A stretch of 64,000 nucleotides of DNA from an uncultured Lachnospiraceae bacterium (GTDB lineage: Bacteria > Bacillota > Clostridia > Lachnospirales > Lachnospiraceae), in contig CAJTNC010000006.1 of assembly GCA_910577955.1 (NCBI GenBank), positions 62,001 to 126,000 on the forward strand, read 5' to 3'. The notes below the pieces were generated by a model. That model saw only the letters and a program-made list of their open reading frames with translations. It did no database searches and had not been told where the DNA came from. Below are positions 16,835 through 24,779 of the stretch, one piece after another. Positions within the stretch are counted from its first letter, which is position 1. Each line of letters begins with the position of its first letter. A program made the translations under genes and the position numbers.

Positions 16835-16876
16835 CTAAAGCTTTCCCCTTTCTTTTGCGCCGCATAACAGCAGACC

Positions 16877-18160
16877 CTATTCCCTGTTCGCCAGTTCTTT
16901 TGTAATCTCCTCCCAACTGATCCCCTTCTCCGCCATCAGCACCATCATATGATACAGGAAATCAGATATTTCATACTTCACTTCGTTTTTGTTCGGGTTT
17001 TTGGCGGCGATCACGATCTCCGTCGCCTCTTCTCCCAACTTTTTCAAAATCTTGTCAAGCCCCTTATCGAACAGATAATTCGTGTAGGATCCCTCCCTCG
17101 GGTGGATCTTTCTGTCCTCGATCACTTTCATCACTTCTTCAAACACCTTCAACGGATTCGCCGCCTCCTTCAGATCCTGCGTCATGATCTCGTTGAAGAA
17201 ACAGGAACGGCTTCCCGTGTGACAGGCTGCCCCCACCTGACTGACTTTCGCAAGAATCGTATCAAAATCGCAGTCTACCGTCAGCGATTTTACATACTGA
17301 TAGTGTCCGCTGGTATCTCCCTTGATCCACAATTCCTGCCGGCTCCTGCTGTAATACGTCATTTTTCCGGTCCTCAACGTATGCTCAAAAGCCTCCTCGT
17401 TCATGTAGGCCACCATCAACACCTCACCGGTCTTATAATCCTGCGCCACCACCGGCACCATTCCGTCGCTGTTCAGTTTAAAATCTGCCCATGACATCTT
17501 CCCCTTAGGCACGCGGACCTCCATGCCGCTTTCCTGAAAAACGGATTTCATGGAATACAGATCCTTATAATTGTCATTGACTGCATTTCCGGATATCCCG
17601 TCCACCGCCGGATTCTGGAAAATCCACGCCATGCCCTCCAAAGAGCAATTCTCAAGCACAATGATGGTGGGATCGTTCAGACACTGTATCGTCTCCTTCA
17701 CGCCCCCCTGCGCGATCCAGATGGTCTCTGAAATGCAGGCATCAATCAACTGTCTGTGTACACTCAGCGTCTCCGGTTTCGTAAAAGAAAGATATATCTT
17801 ATCTTTGCCGAATCTCTGGGAGACCTCCTCGGTGATCTCGATATTTTCTTCCTTGTCATAGTTTAATACCGCGCGCTCACAGCCGGTATAAAGTATCTTT
17901 TTGACATCCTCCATTCTGGCCACATTTCCTGCGCCGATCACCGGAATATCGATAGCCGCACAGATTTCCTTCATCACATCCAACGCTTTCTCATGCTCTG
18001 CATCGCCTTTTGACATGTCAAAAACGATCAGTTCGTCCGCCGCATTCTCACTGTAGGTCTTCGCCAGTTCCACCGGATTTTCTGACACAACTGTCATATC
18101 CTTGAAATTCTTCACCGCTTTTTCTTTGTATAAATAAATACATGGAATTAATCTCTTCAT
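16877..18160 (-). CDS. hisI: HisIE with an N-terminal HisF-like pseudoenzyme domain
   Basis: 427 residues, about twice the usual HisIE length. Residues 1-215 look like HisF/HisA (IPCIYLYKEKAVK, NPVELAKTYSE, GTxxCE-type loops) but the catalytic Asp residues appear lost: the IPCLD position reads IPCIY (Tyr9) and the second Asp strand reads YLSFTK (Phe126). Residues 222-325 are the PR-AMP cyclohydrolase domain with WIKGDTSG, DCDFD and CHTGSRSCF. Residues 335-427 are the PR-ATP pyrophosphatase domain. Both HisI and HisE should be active and perform steps 2 and 3 of histidine synthesis. It is the last his gene, 4 bases after hisB. Confidence 0.92.
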   Translation of the reverse strand: MKRLIPCIYLYKEKAVKNFKDMTVVSENPVELAKTYSENAADELIVFDMSKGDAEHEKALDVMKEICAAIDIPVIGAGNVARMEDVKKILYTGCERAVLNYDKEENIEITEEVSQRFGKDKIYLSFTKPETLSVHRQLIDACISETIWIAQGGVKETIQCLNDPTIIVLENCSLEGMAWIFQNPAVDGISGNAVNDNYKDLYSMKSVFQESGMEVRVPKGKMSWADFKLNSDGMVPVVAQDYKTGEVLMVAYMNEEAFEHTLRTGKMTYYSRSRQELWIKGDTSGHYQYVKSLTVDCDFDTILAKVSQVGAACHTGSRSCFFNEIMTQDLKEAANPLKVFEEVMKVIEDRKIHPREGSYTNYLFDKGLDKILKKLGEEATEIVIAAKNPNKNEVKYEISDFLYHMMVLMAEKGISWEEITKELANRE

Positions 18161-18164
18161 TTTT

Positions 18165-18752
18165 TTATAATGTCCCCTTTGTACTCAACACATCCTCGAT
18201 CCGCGCATCAACCGTTGTCGCCTCGTCAAGCGCTCTCGCAAAAGCCTTAAACATCGCTTCTATGATATGGTGGTTATTCTGCCCATCCAACACTTTAATA
18301 TGTAAATTCATGCCGGCGCTGTAACTGATCGCATAGAAAAACTCATGTATCAGTTCCGTATCCAGATATCCTACCCGTTCCGCCGTAAATTTTGCGTCAA
18401 AGTTTAGCCATGGCCTGCCTCCCATATCAATGGCACAAAGCACCAATGTCTCGTCCATCGGCAAAATGCACTGTCCGAACCTCTTCATGCCTTTCTTATC
18501 TCCCACAGCCTCTCTGATCGCCTGCCCCAACACGATCCCGCAGTCTTCCACACTGTGGTGTCCGTCAACCCGCAGATCCCCGTCGATCCGTACTTTCAAA
18601 TCAAAAAACCCATGTCTGGCAAATCCCTGCAGCATATGGTCAAAAAAACCGATACCTGTGGAAATATCGCCCTCCCCGGTTCCGTCCAGATCCAACTCCG
18701 CTATTATGGCTGTCTCCTTCGTATTTCTCTCAACTTTTGCTCTTCTGCCCAT
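18165..18752 (-). CDS. hisB: Imidazoleglycerol-phosphate dehydratase
   Basis: 195-residue enzyme of the sixth step of histidine synthesis, converting imidazole glycerol phosphate to imidazole acetol phosphate. Metal-binding His/Glu motifs are present: FFDHMLQGFARHGFFD, DGHHSVEDCGI and a later pair with NNHHIIEAMFKA. The length is that of the monofunctional enzyme without the phosphatase domain of enterobacteria. It starts 5 bases after the stop of the GT39-like gene and ends 4 bases before hisIE. Confidence 0.97.
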   Translation of the reverse strand: MGRRAKVERNTKETAIIAELDLDGTGEGDISTGIGFFDHMLQGFARHGFFDLKVRIDGDLRVDGHHSVEDCGIVLGQAIREAVGDKKGMKRFGQCILPMDETLVLCAIDMGGRPWLNFDAKFTAERVGYLDTELIHEFFYAISYSAGMNLHIKVLDGQNNHHIIEAMFKAFARALDEATTVDARIEDVLSTKGTL

Positions 18753-18757
18753 GCCTT

Positions 18758-20371
18758 TTATCTCCTTTCGCCGCTCTCCTGATATACGCTGTCCGGATGA
18801 TGCGCGACCGCATATTCGCCGTAATAGTGCACTGTAAATCCCTGTTCTTCATACATTTCCCAATCCGCATTTCTGCTTAATATATAAGTCACATCGACAT
18901 CCGGATCCGCCGGATCAAAATCACAGTTGTAACGCCCGAAGGACTTCGCCTCCAGATAGGGATGCGGATACATAAAGTATTCCACCGTATCCGTAAATTC
19001 CTGAACCGGTTCTCTCGTCAGAAAAAGGATTCTGGAATGTTCTATCCCCCTGCTGTAATAGATCGGCCCCTCATAGGATGCGGCATCCTCCACCGCATCC
19101 TCTAAACCTCGGCAAAAATAGTAATCCATCAAATCGCTGTATTCCGTAAAATAATAATGCGTGAACCCGATAAACATCACTAGATAGTATAAAACCGGCA
19201 GGATCAGCTCCTTTATATTGATCAGTTCAAAAAGATAATAGATTCCAAGAGCGGCTACCAACACCATGGGAATAAACAATATGTTATTGCGGTAAATATT
19301 TGTGCGCACAAGAAGCAGCCCTAGAAAAATCCCCGCTCCCACCTGCACCAACAGCAAAAATTCAGGCGCATACTCCCTCTTTGTCACTTTTATGAAACAC
19401 CGCCGCAGACAGCAGTATATCCCCAGCATAAAAAACGACAGCGTTCCTCCATAGTAGATCCCGTACTCCTCCGTTCCGTCAAAGGGGATATTATCGGACT
19501 GCAACTTCATGAGATGCCACACATTTTTTGCCCGCTCTACAATATCTCCGAAAAACAGTTCCCCGTCCCGCATAACCAATAGTTTGGGAACTGAAAAAAA
19601 CGGAAGCCTGATCTCATCGATCACATTCATATTCACCAGCAAAAACAGAAAAAGAGGCAGCGCCGTCGCTCCGAGAATCAACACCGAAAAGACCACATAT
19701 TTATCAAAACGAATCTTTTTTACATACAGTCCGTACAAAAATTCAATCAGCACGATAAACGGCACCACCGCCCAGATCGTGGCATAACAGTACAGAGAAA
19801 GCCCGTACATCAACGCGGACAGCATGAGAAATTTGGAATTCTCAAGCCCTCGCACATAAAAATACAAACCGAAGATCAAAAAACCCGGCGCAAGATTCGC
19901 ATCCAGCCCCCAGCGCGACATGGTGATGTGCCACGGACAGATCGCCAGTAAAAACAGGGAAAAAAGCGCCGCCTTTTCATGGTACATTCTTTTGATTAGC
20001 AAATAAACCACCCACAGAGTCAGGCAGGAAACGATGACTTGAGGCATCCTGATGACCCAGATCTCCGGCCCGAACAACGCCATAAACGGCATCATCAGAT
20101 ACGTGTTCAGGGCGCTCATCCCGCTCCCCCACGCAAACAGATACACCGGAAAATGATAGCCTGCGGAATCGACGCCATAGTGCAAAAGAGAATACGCCTC
20201 ATAGCCCGCAAAAGCCTCATCCTGATTGATATCCCCCGGAATCGAACCGAAACCGATCACACGGACGGCAATTCCCACAGCCATGAGCGCCCAAAAAAGA
20301 AGCTTCATACGATCTATATGTCCAAACACTCCCTGAAGCGCCTGCCGCTTCTCCTTCGTCCAGTTTATCAT
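18758..20371 (-). CDS. GT-C-type membrane protein (ArnT/GT39-like glycosyltransferase)
   Basis: 537-residue protein with about ten membrane segments, starting after a basic N-terminus. The first loop carries GDINQDEAFAGYEAY, which matches the DxDE-type acidic motif of GT-C glycosyltransferases (ArnT/PMT class). The last 110 residues are hydrophilic and probably extracellular. Such enzymes use lipid-linked sugars to modify wall polymers or proteins. The gene is inserted between hisD and hisB, which is unusual, and has no obvious role in histidine synthesis. Spacing to hisB is 5 bases, so it is translated within the operon. Confidence 0.8.
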   Translation of the reverse strand: MINWTKEKRQALQGVFGHIDRMKLLFWALMAVGIAVRVIGFGSIPGDINQDEAFAGYEAYSLLHYGVDSAGYHFPVYLFAWGSGMSALNTYLMMPFMALFGPEIWVIRMPQVIVSCLTLWVVYLLIKRMYHEKAALFSLFLLAICPWHITMSRWGLDANLAPGFLIFGLYFYVRGLENSKFLMLSALMYGLSLYCYATIWAVVPFIVLIEFLYGLYVKKIRFDKYVVFSVLILGATALPLFLFLLVNMNVIDEIRLPFFSVPKLLVMRDGELFFGDIVERAKNVWHLMKLQSDNIPFDGTEEYGIYYGGTLSFFMLGIYCCLRRCFIKVTKREYAPEFLLLVQVGAGIFLGLLLVRTNIYRNNILFIPMVLVAALGIYYLFELINIKELILPVLYYLVMFIGFTHYYFTEYSDLMDYYFCRGLEDAVEDAASYEGPIYYSRGIEHSRILFLTREPVQEFTDTVEYFMYPHPYLEAKSFGRYNCDFDPADPDVDVTYILSRNADWEMYEEQGFTVHYYGEYAVAHHPDSVYQESGERR

Positions 20372-20422
20372 ATCCTCTCCAACTCTTAAAATCCTGTTAG
20401 TCTCCGGTCACTTCCGGATACT

Positions 20423-21712
20423 CTATTCAAACCGCACCGCCACCGAATTTGCATGAGCCGTCAGCCCCTCACTTTTCGCAAAGCGCTCGATATCCTCATG
20501 ATCTCTCTCCAAAGCTTCTCTGGAATACGAGATGACGCTCGTCCTTTTGATGAAATCATCCACTCCGAGAGGCGAGAAAAATTTCGCTGTCCCGTTGGTT
20601 GGCAAAATGTGATTCGGCCCCGCAAAATAATCGCCGAGGGGTTCCGAGGAGTACGCTCCGAGGAAGATCGCCCCCGCATTTTTCACCTTTGTCATAGTCT
20701 CAAAAGGATCTCTCGTCAAAATCTCCAGATGTTCCGAAGCGATATCGTTGGCGGCCTCCACCGCCTGATCCATATCTTGCGCCACAAGAATATAGCCGTA
20801 CTGTTCTAACGATTTTCTGATGATCTCCTCTCTGGAAAGCTGCCTTGTAAAATTCTCCATTTCCTCCGAGACCTTTTTTGCAAGTTCCATGGAATCCGTG
20901 ATCAGAATCGCGCTGGCCAGTTCATCGTGTTCCGCCTGAGACAAAAGATCCGCCGCCGCAAATCTGGGATTCGCGCTCTCGTCCGCCAGCACAAGAATCT
21001 CGCTGGGGCCTGCCACGGAATCGATGCTCACATAGCCGAACACCGCTTTTTTGGCAAGAGCCACAAAAATATTGCCGGGGCCTGTGATCTTGTCCACTTT
21101 CGGAATAGACTCCGTGCCAAAGGCCATCGCTGCGACAGCCTGAGCGCCGCCCACTTTGTAGATCCTGTCCACGCCTGCAATATCCGCCGCCACAAGAGTT
21201 CCGGGATTGACTTTCCCATCCTTTCCGGGCGGTGTCGTCATAATGATCTCCGCAACCCCCGCCACTCTGGCTGGCATCACGTTCATCAGTACGCTGGAAG
21301 GATACGCCGCCTTTCCCCCGGGCACATAGACCCCCGCACGGGCCAGAGGGGTAATCCGCTGTCCCAAAAGAGATCCGTCCGGCTTCGTCGTAAAAAAGCT
21401 CTGTCTGACCTGCTTCTCATGATAAGCCCTGATATTTTCCGCAGACCTTTTCATAGTCTCGACCAGCGCTTCCTCCAACTCCCCGTAAGCCTCTTTTATC
21501 TCATCCTCTGTCACCGTCAGATTTTCCGGTGTCAGCTCGCACCGGTCAAACTGCTTTGTATAGGCAAAGACCGCCTCGTCTCCGCGCTCTCTGACCTGAC
21601 GGATAATATCATTCACCGTCTCCTCATAGGCGCCGTAATGATCGGGACTGCGCTTCAACAGGTCATTCAGGATACTCTTTTTCGTCTCTTTGGTCAATTC
21701 TACAATTCTCAT
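20423..21712 (-). CDS. hisD: Histidinol dehydrogenase
   Basis: 429-residue Zn enzyme that oxidises L-histidinol to histidine in two NAD-dependent steps. Motifs: GKAAYPSSVLMNVMPA, GPGNIFVALAKKAVFG, GPSEILVLAD, and DDFIKRTSVI near the C-terminus. The ATG at 21712 starts the family's N-terminal RIVELTKE. The frame is open upstream for 38 codons, but these are arginine-rich nonsense. The gene follows the DJ-1-like gene by 49 bases. Confidence 0.96.
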   Translation of the reverse strand: MRIVELTKETKKSILNDLLKRSPDHYGAYEETVNDIIRQVRERGDEAVFAYTKQFDRCELTPENLTVTEDEIKEAYGELEEALVETMKRSAENIRAYHEKQVRQSFFTTKPDGSLLGQRITPLARAGVYVPGGKAAYPSSVLMNVMPARVAGVAEIIMTTPPGKDGKVNPGTLVAADIAGVDRIYKVGGAQAVAAMAFGTESIPKVDKITGPGNIFVALAKKAVFGYVSIDSVAGPSEILVLADESANPRFAAADLLSQAEHDELASAILITDSMELAKKVSEEMENFTRQLSREEIIRKSLEQYGYILVAQDMDQAVEAANDIASEHLEILTRDPFETMTKVKNAGAIFLGAYSSEPLGDYFAGPNHILPTNGTAKFFSPLGVDDFIKRTSVISYSREALERDHEDIERFAKSEGLTAHANSVAVRFE

Positions 21713-21761
21713 TGTGCTCCTTTTCCTCTCTATACCATTAAGTTCACCACAGTTTCCCGGA

Positions 21762-22295
21762 TTACTCGGCTCTCTTAAAATATTTCCAGAAGTCGATCGT
21801 CTCCTGCAAATCTTCCTCATCCGCAAATATATCCAGTTGTTTTGCAGCTTCTATCGCAAAATCCACATAGGCGTTGGCTCTCGCCGTAACCACCCGCGAT
21901 CCTTTGGTCACGGCAGCGTCGCAGACTACATCCTCATCCGCAGAATGGGTCGATTTCACATCCTGAAGAATGCCTGCATGATCTAAAACATCAACTCCTG
22001 CGCAGATACCGCCGATCAAAACCTCCCGCTCTCCCAACTCCCGGAGATATCCTCTTATATCTTCGTTGTCTATTGCAGAAATATCCCCGCCGGGGATGAC
22101 AAAACTTCTGATCTGTTCTTTATCCAGTTCTTTCAACGACATGTCGGCGCAAACGGAAAATCCTTCCGTCGTCCTGACCGATTTCCCATCCTGAGAACAA
22201 AAAACCACATCACAGCCGGAAACATTTAAAAAATATGTCAATATCACAATTTCATAAAAACAGCATGTATCGTATACAAGAAAAACATCCTTCAT
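21762..22295 (-). CDS. DJ-1/PfpI superfamily protein in the his operon
   Basis: 177-residue protein of the class I amidotransferase-like fold. The nucleophile elbow is GGICAGVDVL, where the Cys has the usual DJ-1/PfpI place, with VIPGGD before it. Related proteins are glyoxalase/deglycase, amidase or chaperone-like. No activity can be assigned. It lies 2 bases after hisG and 49 bases before hisD, so it is expressed with the histidine pathway. Whether it protects a reactive intermediate or repairs glycation is speculation. Confidence 0.82.
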   Translation of the reverse strand: MKDVFLVYDTCCFYEIVILTYFLNVSGCDVVFCSQDGKSVRTTEGFSVCADMSLKELDKEQIRSFVIPGGDISAIDNEDIRGYLRELGEREVLIGGICAGVDVLDHAGILQDVKSTHSADEDVVCDAAVTKGSRVVTARANAYVDFAIEAAKQLDIFADEEDLQETIDFWKYFKRAE

Positions 22296-22297
22296 TC

Positions 22298-22954
22298 TTA
22301 TTCACAAATCTCCTTCAACCGATGGATCAGTCCGTTTATCCTCTCATACTCCATCCGCATGCTCACCGGATTCACGATCATCCGCGCCGACAGCGGACAA
22401 ACCTCCTCCAAAACCCCTAACCCGTTCTCTCTAAGCGTTCCTCCGGTCTCCACAATATCCACGATCACATCCGATAATCCCACGATAGGACCAAGTTCCA
22501 CGGAACCGTTTAACTTGATGATATCCACGGTCTGATGCTTTTTATTAAAAAAATATTCCTTTGCAATCAACGGATACTTCGTCGCCACCCGGATCCTCTC
22601 ATGGTGTTTCAAAAGTTCCCCCGCCGTTTCCGGCCCGCAGACGCACATCCGGCATTTGCCAAAGCCGAGATCCAACACCTCGTAGACCCGCCTGTTTTCC
22701 TCCATCACAACGTCCGCGCCCACCACGCCGATATCAGCCGCCCCGTACTCCACATAGGTCGGTACGTCAGGCCCTTTGGACAGAAAAAATTTTAACCTCT
22801 GCTCCTCATTGACAAAAATCAGCTTTCTGGAATCTTTATCTCTCATCTCCTCGCAGGTGATGCCGATCTGTTCAAGCAGCTCCAGTGTTTTATTTGCAAG
22901 CCTGCCCTTACATAGTGCGAAGGTCAGGTAACGTTCTTCCTTTTTATTCTCCAT
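22298..22954 (-). CDS. hisG: ATP phosphoribosyltransferase, short form
   Basis: 218-residue catalytic subunit that condenses ATP and PRPP, the committed step of histidine synthesis. It ends soon after the catalytic fold and lacks the ACT-like regulatory domain of the long HisG, so it needs HisZ. The phosphate-binding loop is SDVIVDIVETGGTLRENG. The N-terminus has TFALCKGRLANKTLELL. It begins 1 base after hisZ. Confidence 0.96.
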   Translation of the reverse strand: MENKKEERYLTFALCKGRLANKTLELLEQIGITCEEMRDKDSRKLIFVNEEQRLKFFLSKGPDVPTYVEYGAADIGVVGADVVMEENRRVYEVLDLGFGKCRMCVCGPETAGELLKHHERIRVATKYPLIAKEYFFNKKHQTVDIIKLNGSVELGPIVGLSDVIVDIVETGGTLRENGLGVLEEVCPLSARMIVNPVSMRMEYERINGLIHRLKEICE

Positions 22955-22955
22955 C

Positions 22956-24134
22956 CTATATCCTCTCTAACATGCATCCGCGCCGCGCCGCCAGTTCTTC
23001 ATATGCCTCTTCCGTTTTCTTTTCATCTTTTGGCATCAGTTCCACACAAACGCCTTCCTTCCGCAATTTGCCCGCTCTGGCCAGCGCTTTCCCGAAAGCC
23101 TCCCTGTCATAGACAAGCAGCGCCCTCTTTTCCTCCGACGGCAGCGCTATCCTCTGACTCGCCATAGCTGTCATCAGATCGTCTATCACAACCACAAAGC
23201 CCACAGCCGGCGCATCCTTCCCAAACTTCCCTAACAGATTATCATATCGTCCGCCTTTTGCAATGGCATCCCCCACGCCGTAAGTATAAGCTCTAAACGT
23301 CACGCCGGTATAATAATGATACTTGCTGAGCATTCCGAAATCAAAAGATATATACTGCTCCACCCCGTAAACCGCAAGCAGTCTGTAAAGCTGTTTTAAC
23401 CGCTCCACAGCCCCTCCGGAACGCTCGTTTCTTGCGAAAGCTTCCGCCTGCTCAAGAACCTCCACCGAACCGAAAAGTTCCGTGATCTTCAAAAATGCCT
23501 GCCGATAATCTTTCCCGATATGCTCTTCCTTTAACAGATCCTCCACGCCGAAAATATTTTTCCCGCTGACATTTTCCCGCAGCGCAAGTTCCGTCTCCTT
23601 CGACAGGCCCGCCGCTTCGCATAGGCCTCTGAAATAATCCGCCTGCCCTACCGTCACCTGAAACCTCTCAAGCCCCGCGTTCTTCAGGCACTCTATCAGC
23701 ATGGCTATCAGTTCCGCGTCCGCTTCCACGCTGTCATCCCCGATCAACTCTGCCCCCATCTGGGTCGCTTCGCACAGCTTTCCCTGCAGACTGGAAGTGT
23801 TGGCAAATGTATTTCCCAAATAACAAAACCGGATGGGAAAAGTCTCCTCCATAAAATATTTTGCCGCACAGCGCGCCATAGAGGGCGTAAAGTCCGGTCT
23901 GAGCGCTAACGTGTTGCCTTCTTTATCAAAAAATTTATACAGTTCCTTGGAGGGCGTAGTTCCGATCTCTTTGGAAAAAACATCAAAAAATTCAAAAGAA
24001 GGCGTCTGGATATCCTGATAACCAAAACTCTTGATCTTCCCGCGGATCAGTTCCTCCAGCTTCAATTTTCCCGCATATTCCCTGCCGTAGATGTCTCTGA
24101 CACCCTCCGGCGTATGCAACAGATTCTTATTCAT
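22956..24134 (-). CDS. hisZ: ATP phosphoribosyltransferase regulatory subunit
   Basis: 392-residue HisRS paralogue that forms the hetero-octamer with short HisG and carries histidine feedback control. It resembles the HisRS catalytic core (TPEGVRDIYG, ALRPDFTPSMARCAAKY) but lacks the tRNA-binding anticodon domain, and it sits next to hisG. The catalytic signature of HisRS is degenerate, as expected of HisZ. It follows recU by 19 bases. Confidence 0.95.
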   Translation of the reverse strand: MNKNLLHTPEGVRDIYGREYAGKLKLEELIRGKIKSFGYQDIQTPSFEFFDVFSKEIGTTPSKELYKFFDKEGNTLALRPDFTPSMARCAAKYFMEETFPIRFCYLGNTFANTSSLQGKLCEATQMGAELIGDDSVEADAELIAMLIECLKNAGLERFQVTVGQADYFRGLCEAAGLSKETELALRENVSGKNIFGVEDLLKEEHIGKDYRQAFLKITELFGSVEVLEQAEAFARNERSGGAVERLKQLYRLLAVYGVEQYISFDFGMLSKYHYYTGVTFRAYTYGVGDAIAKGGRYDNLLGKFGKDAPAVGFVVVIDDLMTAMASQRIALPSEEKRALLVYDREAFGKALARAGKLRKEGVCVELMPKDEKKTEEAYEELAARRGCMLERI

Positions 24135-24153
24135 ATTTATTTTCCTTCCTATG

Positions 24154-24687
24154 TCAGGCTCTGTCCTCCAGATCCTTTTGAAGCATATCCAGATACGGCA
24201 CTAAAAACCCCTGCTTCTGCGGGATAAAATATTCCGGATTCAGTTCGTCGAACCGAAAACTCTTCCTGCCGCCCTTCAGTTTTCTGTCCCAGAAATAGTA
24301 AAGCATCTCAAAGGGCAGATAGTAAAACAGATCCTTGTTAGTATAATAAATCAAAAAGAACGCCACACCGCCCTGTTTTTCAAATCGCTGCATAAAATCC
24401 ACCTGATGATCGTGGATATTCTGCAGCGAAAATGTATCAGCCGCACACTCCTTTGCGTCAAAACAAACCGGAATCCCCTGTACCGCACCGATATAATCCA
24501 CCGTGCTCTTCTGGTCAAAATAGGCCAACGTAATATGTCTTGACTCCTTGTCCATTTTGATCGGCGTGATCGGCGTCGGTATCTTCTGGATCAGCGCCAG
24601 TCCTGCTTCCGCATATTTTTCATTTGTCCGGTTGATCATATCTTCTAAAGCGGACCCTCTGAGTCCCCTGCTCTTCCAAGTCGGCAT
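24154..24687 (-). CDS. recU: Holliday junction resolvase RecU
   Basis: 177-residue Mg-dependent nuclease that resolves Holliday junctions in Firmicutes. It shows the RecU pattern: GLRGSALEDMINRTNEKY, PTPITPIKMD, and the catalytic strand STVDYIGAVQGIPVCFDAKE. The central Asp/Glu/Lys residues are all there. It is the first gene after the strong promoter and is followed by hisZ, so the resolvase is the leading gene of the his operon, not the usual position next to a penicillin-binding protein gene as in Bacillus. Ruv proteins are also encoded in the window (ruvAB), so both systems may exist. Confidence 0.92.
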   Translation of the reverse strand: MPTWKSRGLRGSALEDMINRTNEKYAEAGLALIQKIPTPITPIKMDKESRHITLAYFDQKSTVDYIGAVQGIPVCFDAKECAADTFSLQNIHDHQVDFMQRFEKQGGVAFFLIYYTNKDLFYYLPFEMLYYFWDRKLKGGRKSFRFDELNPEYFIPQKQGFLVPYLDMLQKDLEDRA

Positions 24688-24731
24688 GATATTTTTCCCT
24701 TTTGTATTTCCAGACTGTCTTCTAAGTACAA

Positions 24732-24760
24732 ATTATATGGCAATGCCTGCCATTATGCAA
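24732..24760 (-). promoter_or_regulatory. Strong sigma-A promoter of the recU-his operon
   Basis: On the minus strand TTGCAT (24755-24760) and TATAAT (24732-24737) are separated by 17 bases. The recU start is 45 bases further. The spacer contains the palindrome ATGGCA-N5-TGCCAT (24737-24753), described as a separate feature. There is no leader long enough for a T-box, and none of its conserved sequences is visible. Confidence 0.8.
24737..24753. promoter_or_regulatory. Palindromic candidate operator in the recU-his promoter
   Basis: ATGGCA (24737-24742), five bases, TGCCAT (24748-24753): a perfect 6-base inverted repeat lying between the -35 and -10 boxes of the recU-his promoter. A repressor bound here would block RNA polymerase. 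The regulator is unknown and is not obviously encoded in the window. Confidence 0.55.
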
Positions 24761-24779
24761 GAAAAAGCTTTCCTCCCTC

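Noticed and set aside
20927..21778. 283-codon open frame on the plus strand
   Set aside because: Antisense to hisD and of arginine/histidine-rich composition.
24688..24779. T-box or histidine leader before the his operon
   Set aside because: The space between the promoter and recU is only about 45 bases, with no stem I or AGGGUGGNACCGCG-type sequence.
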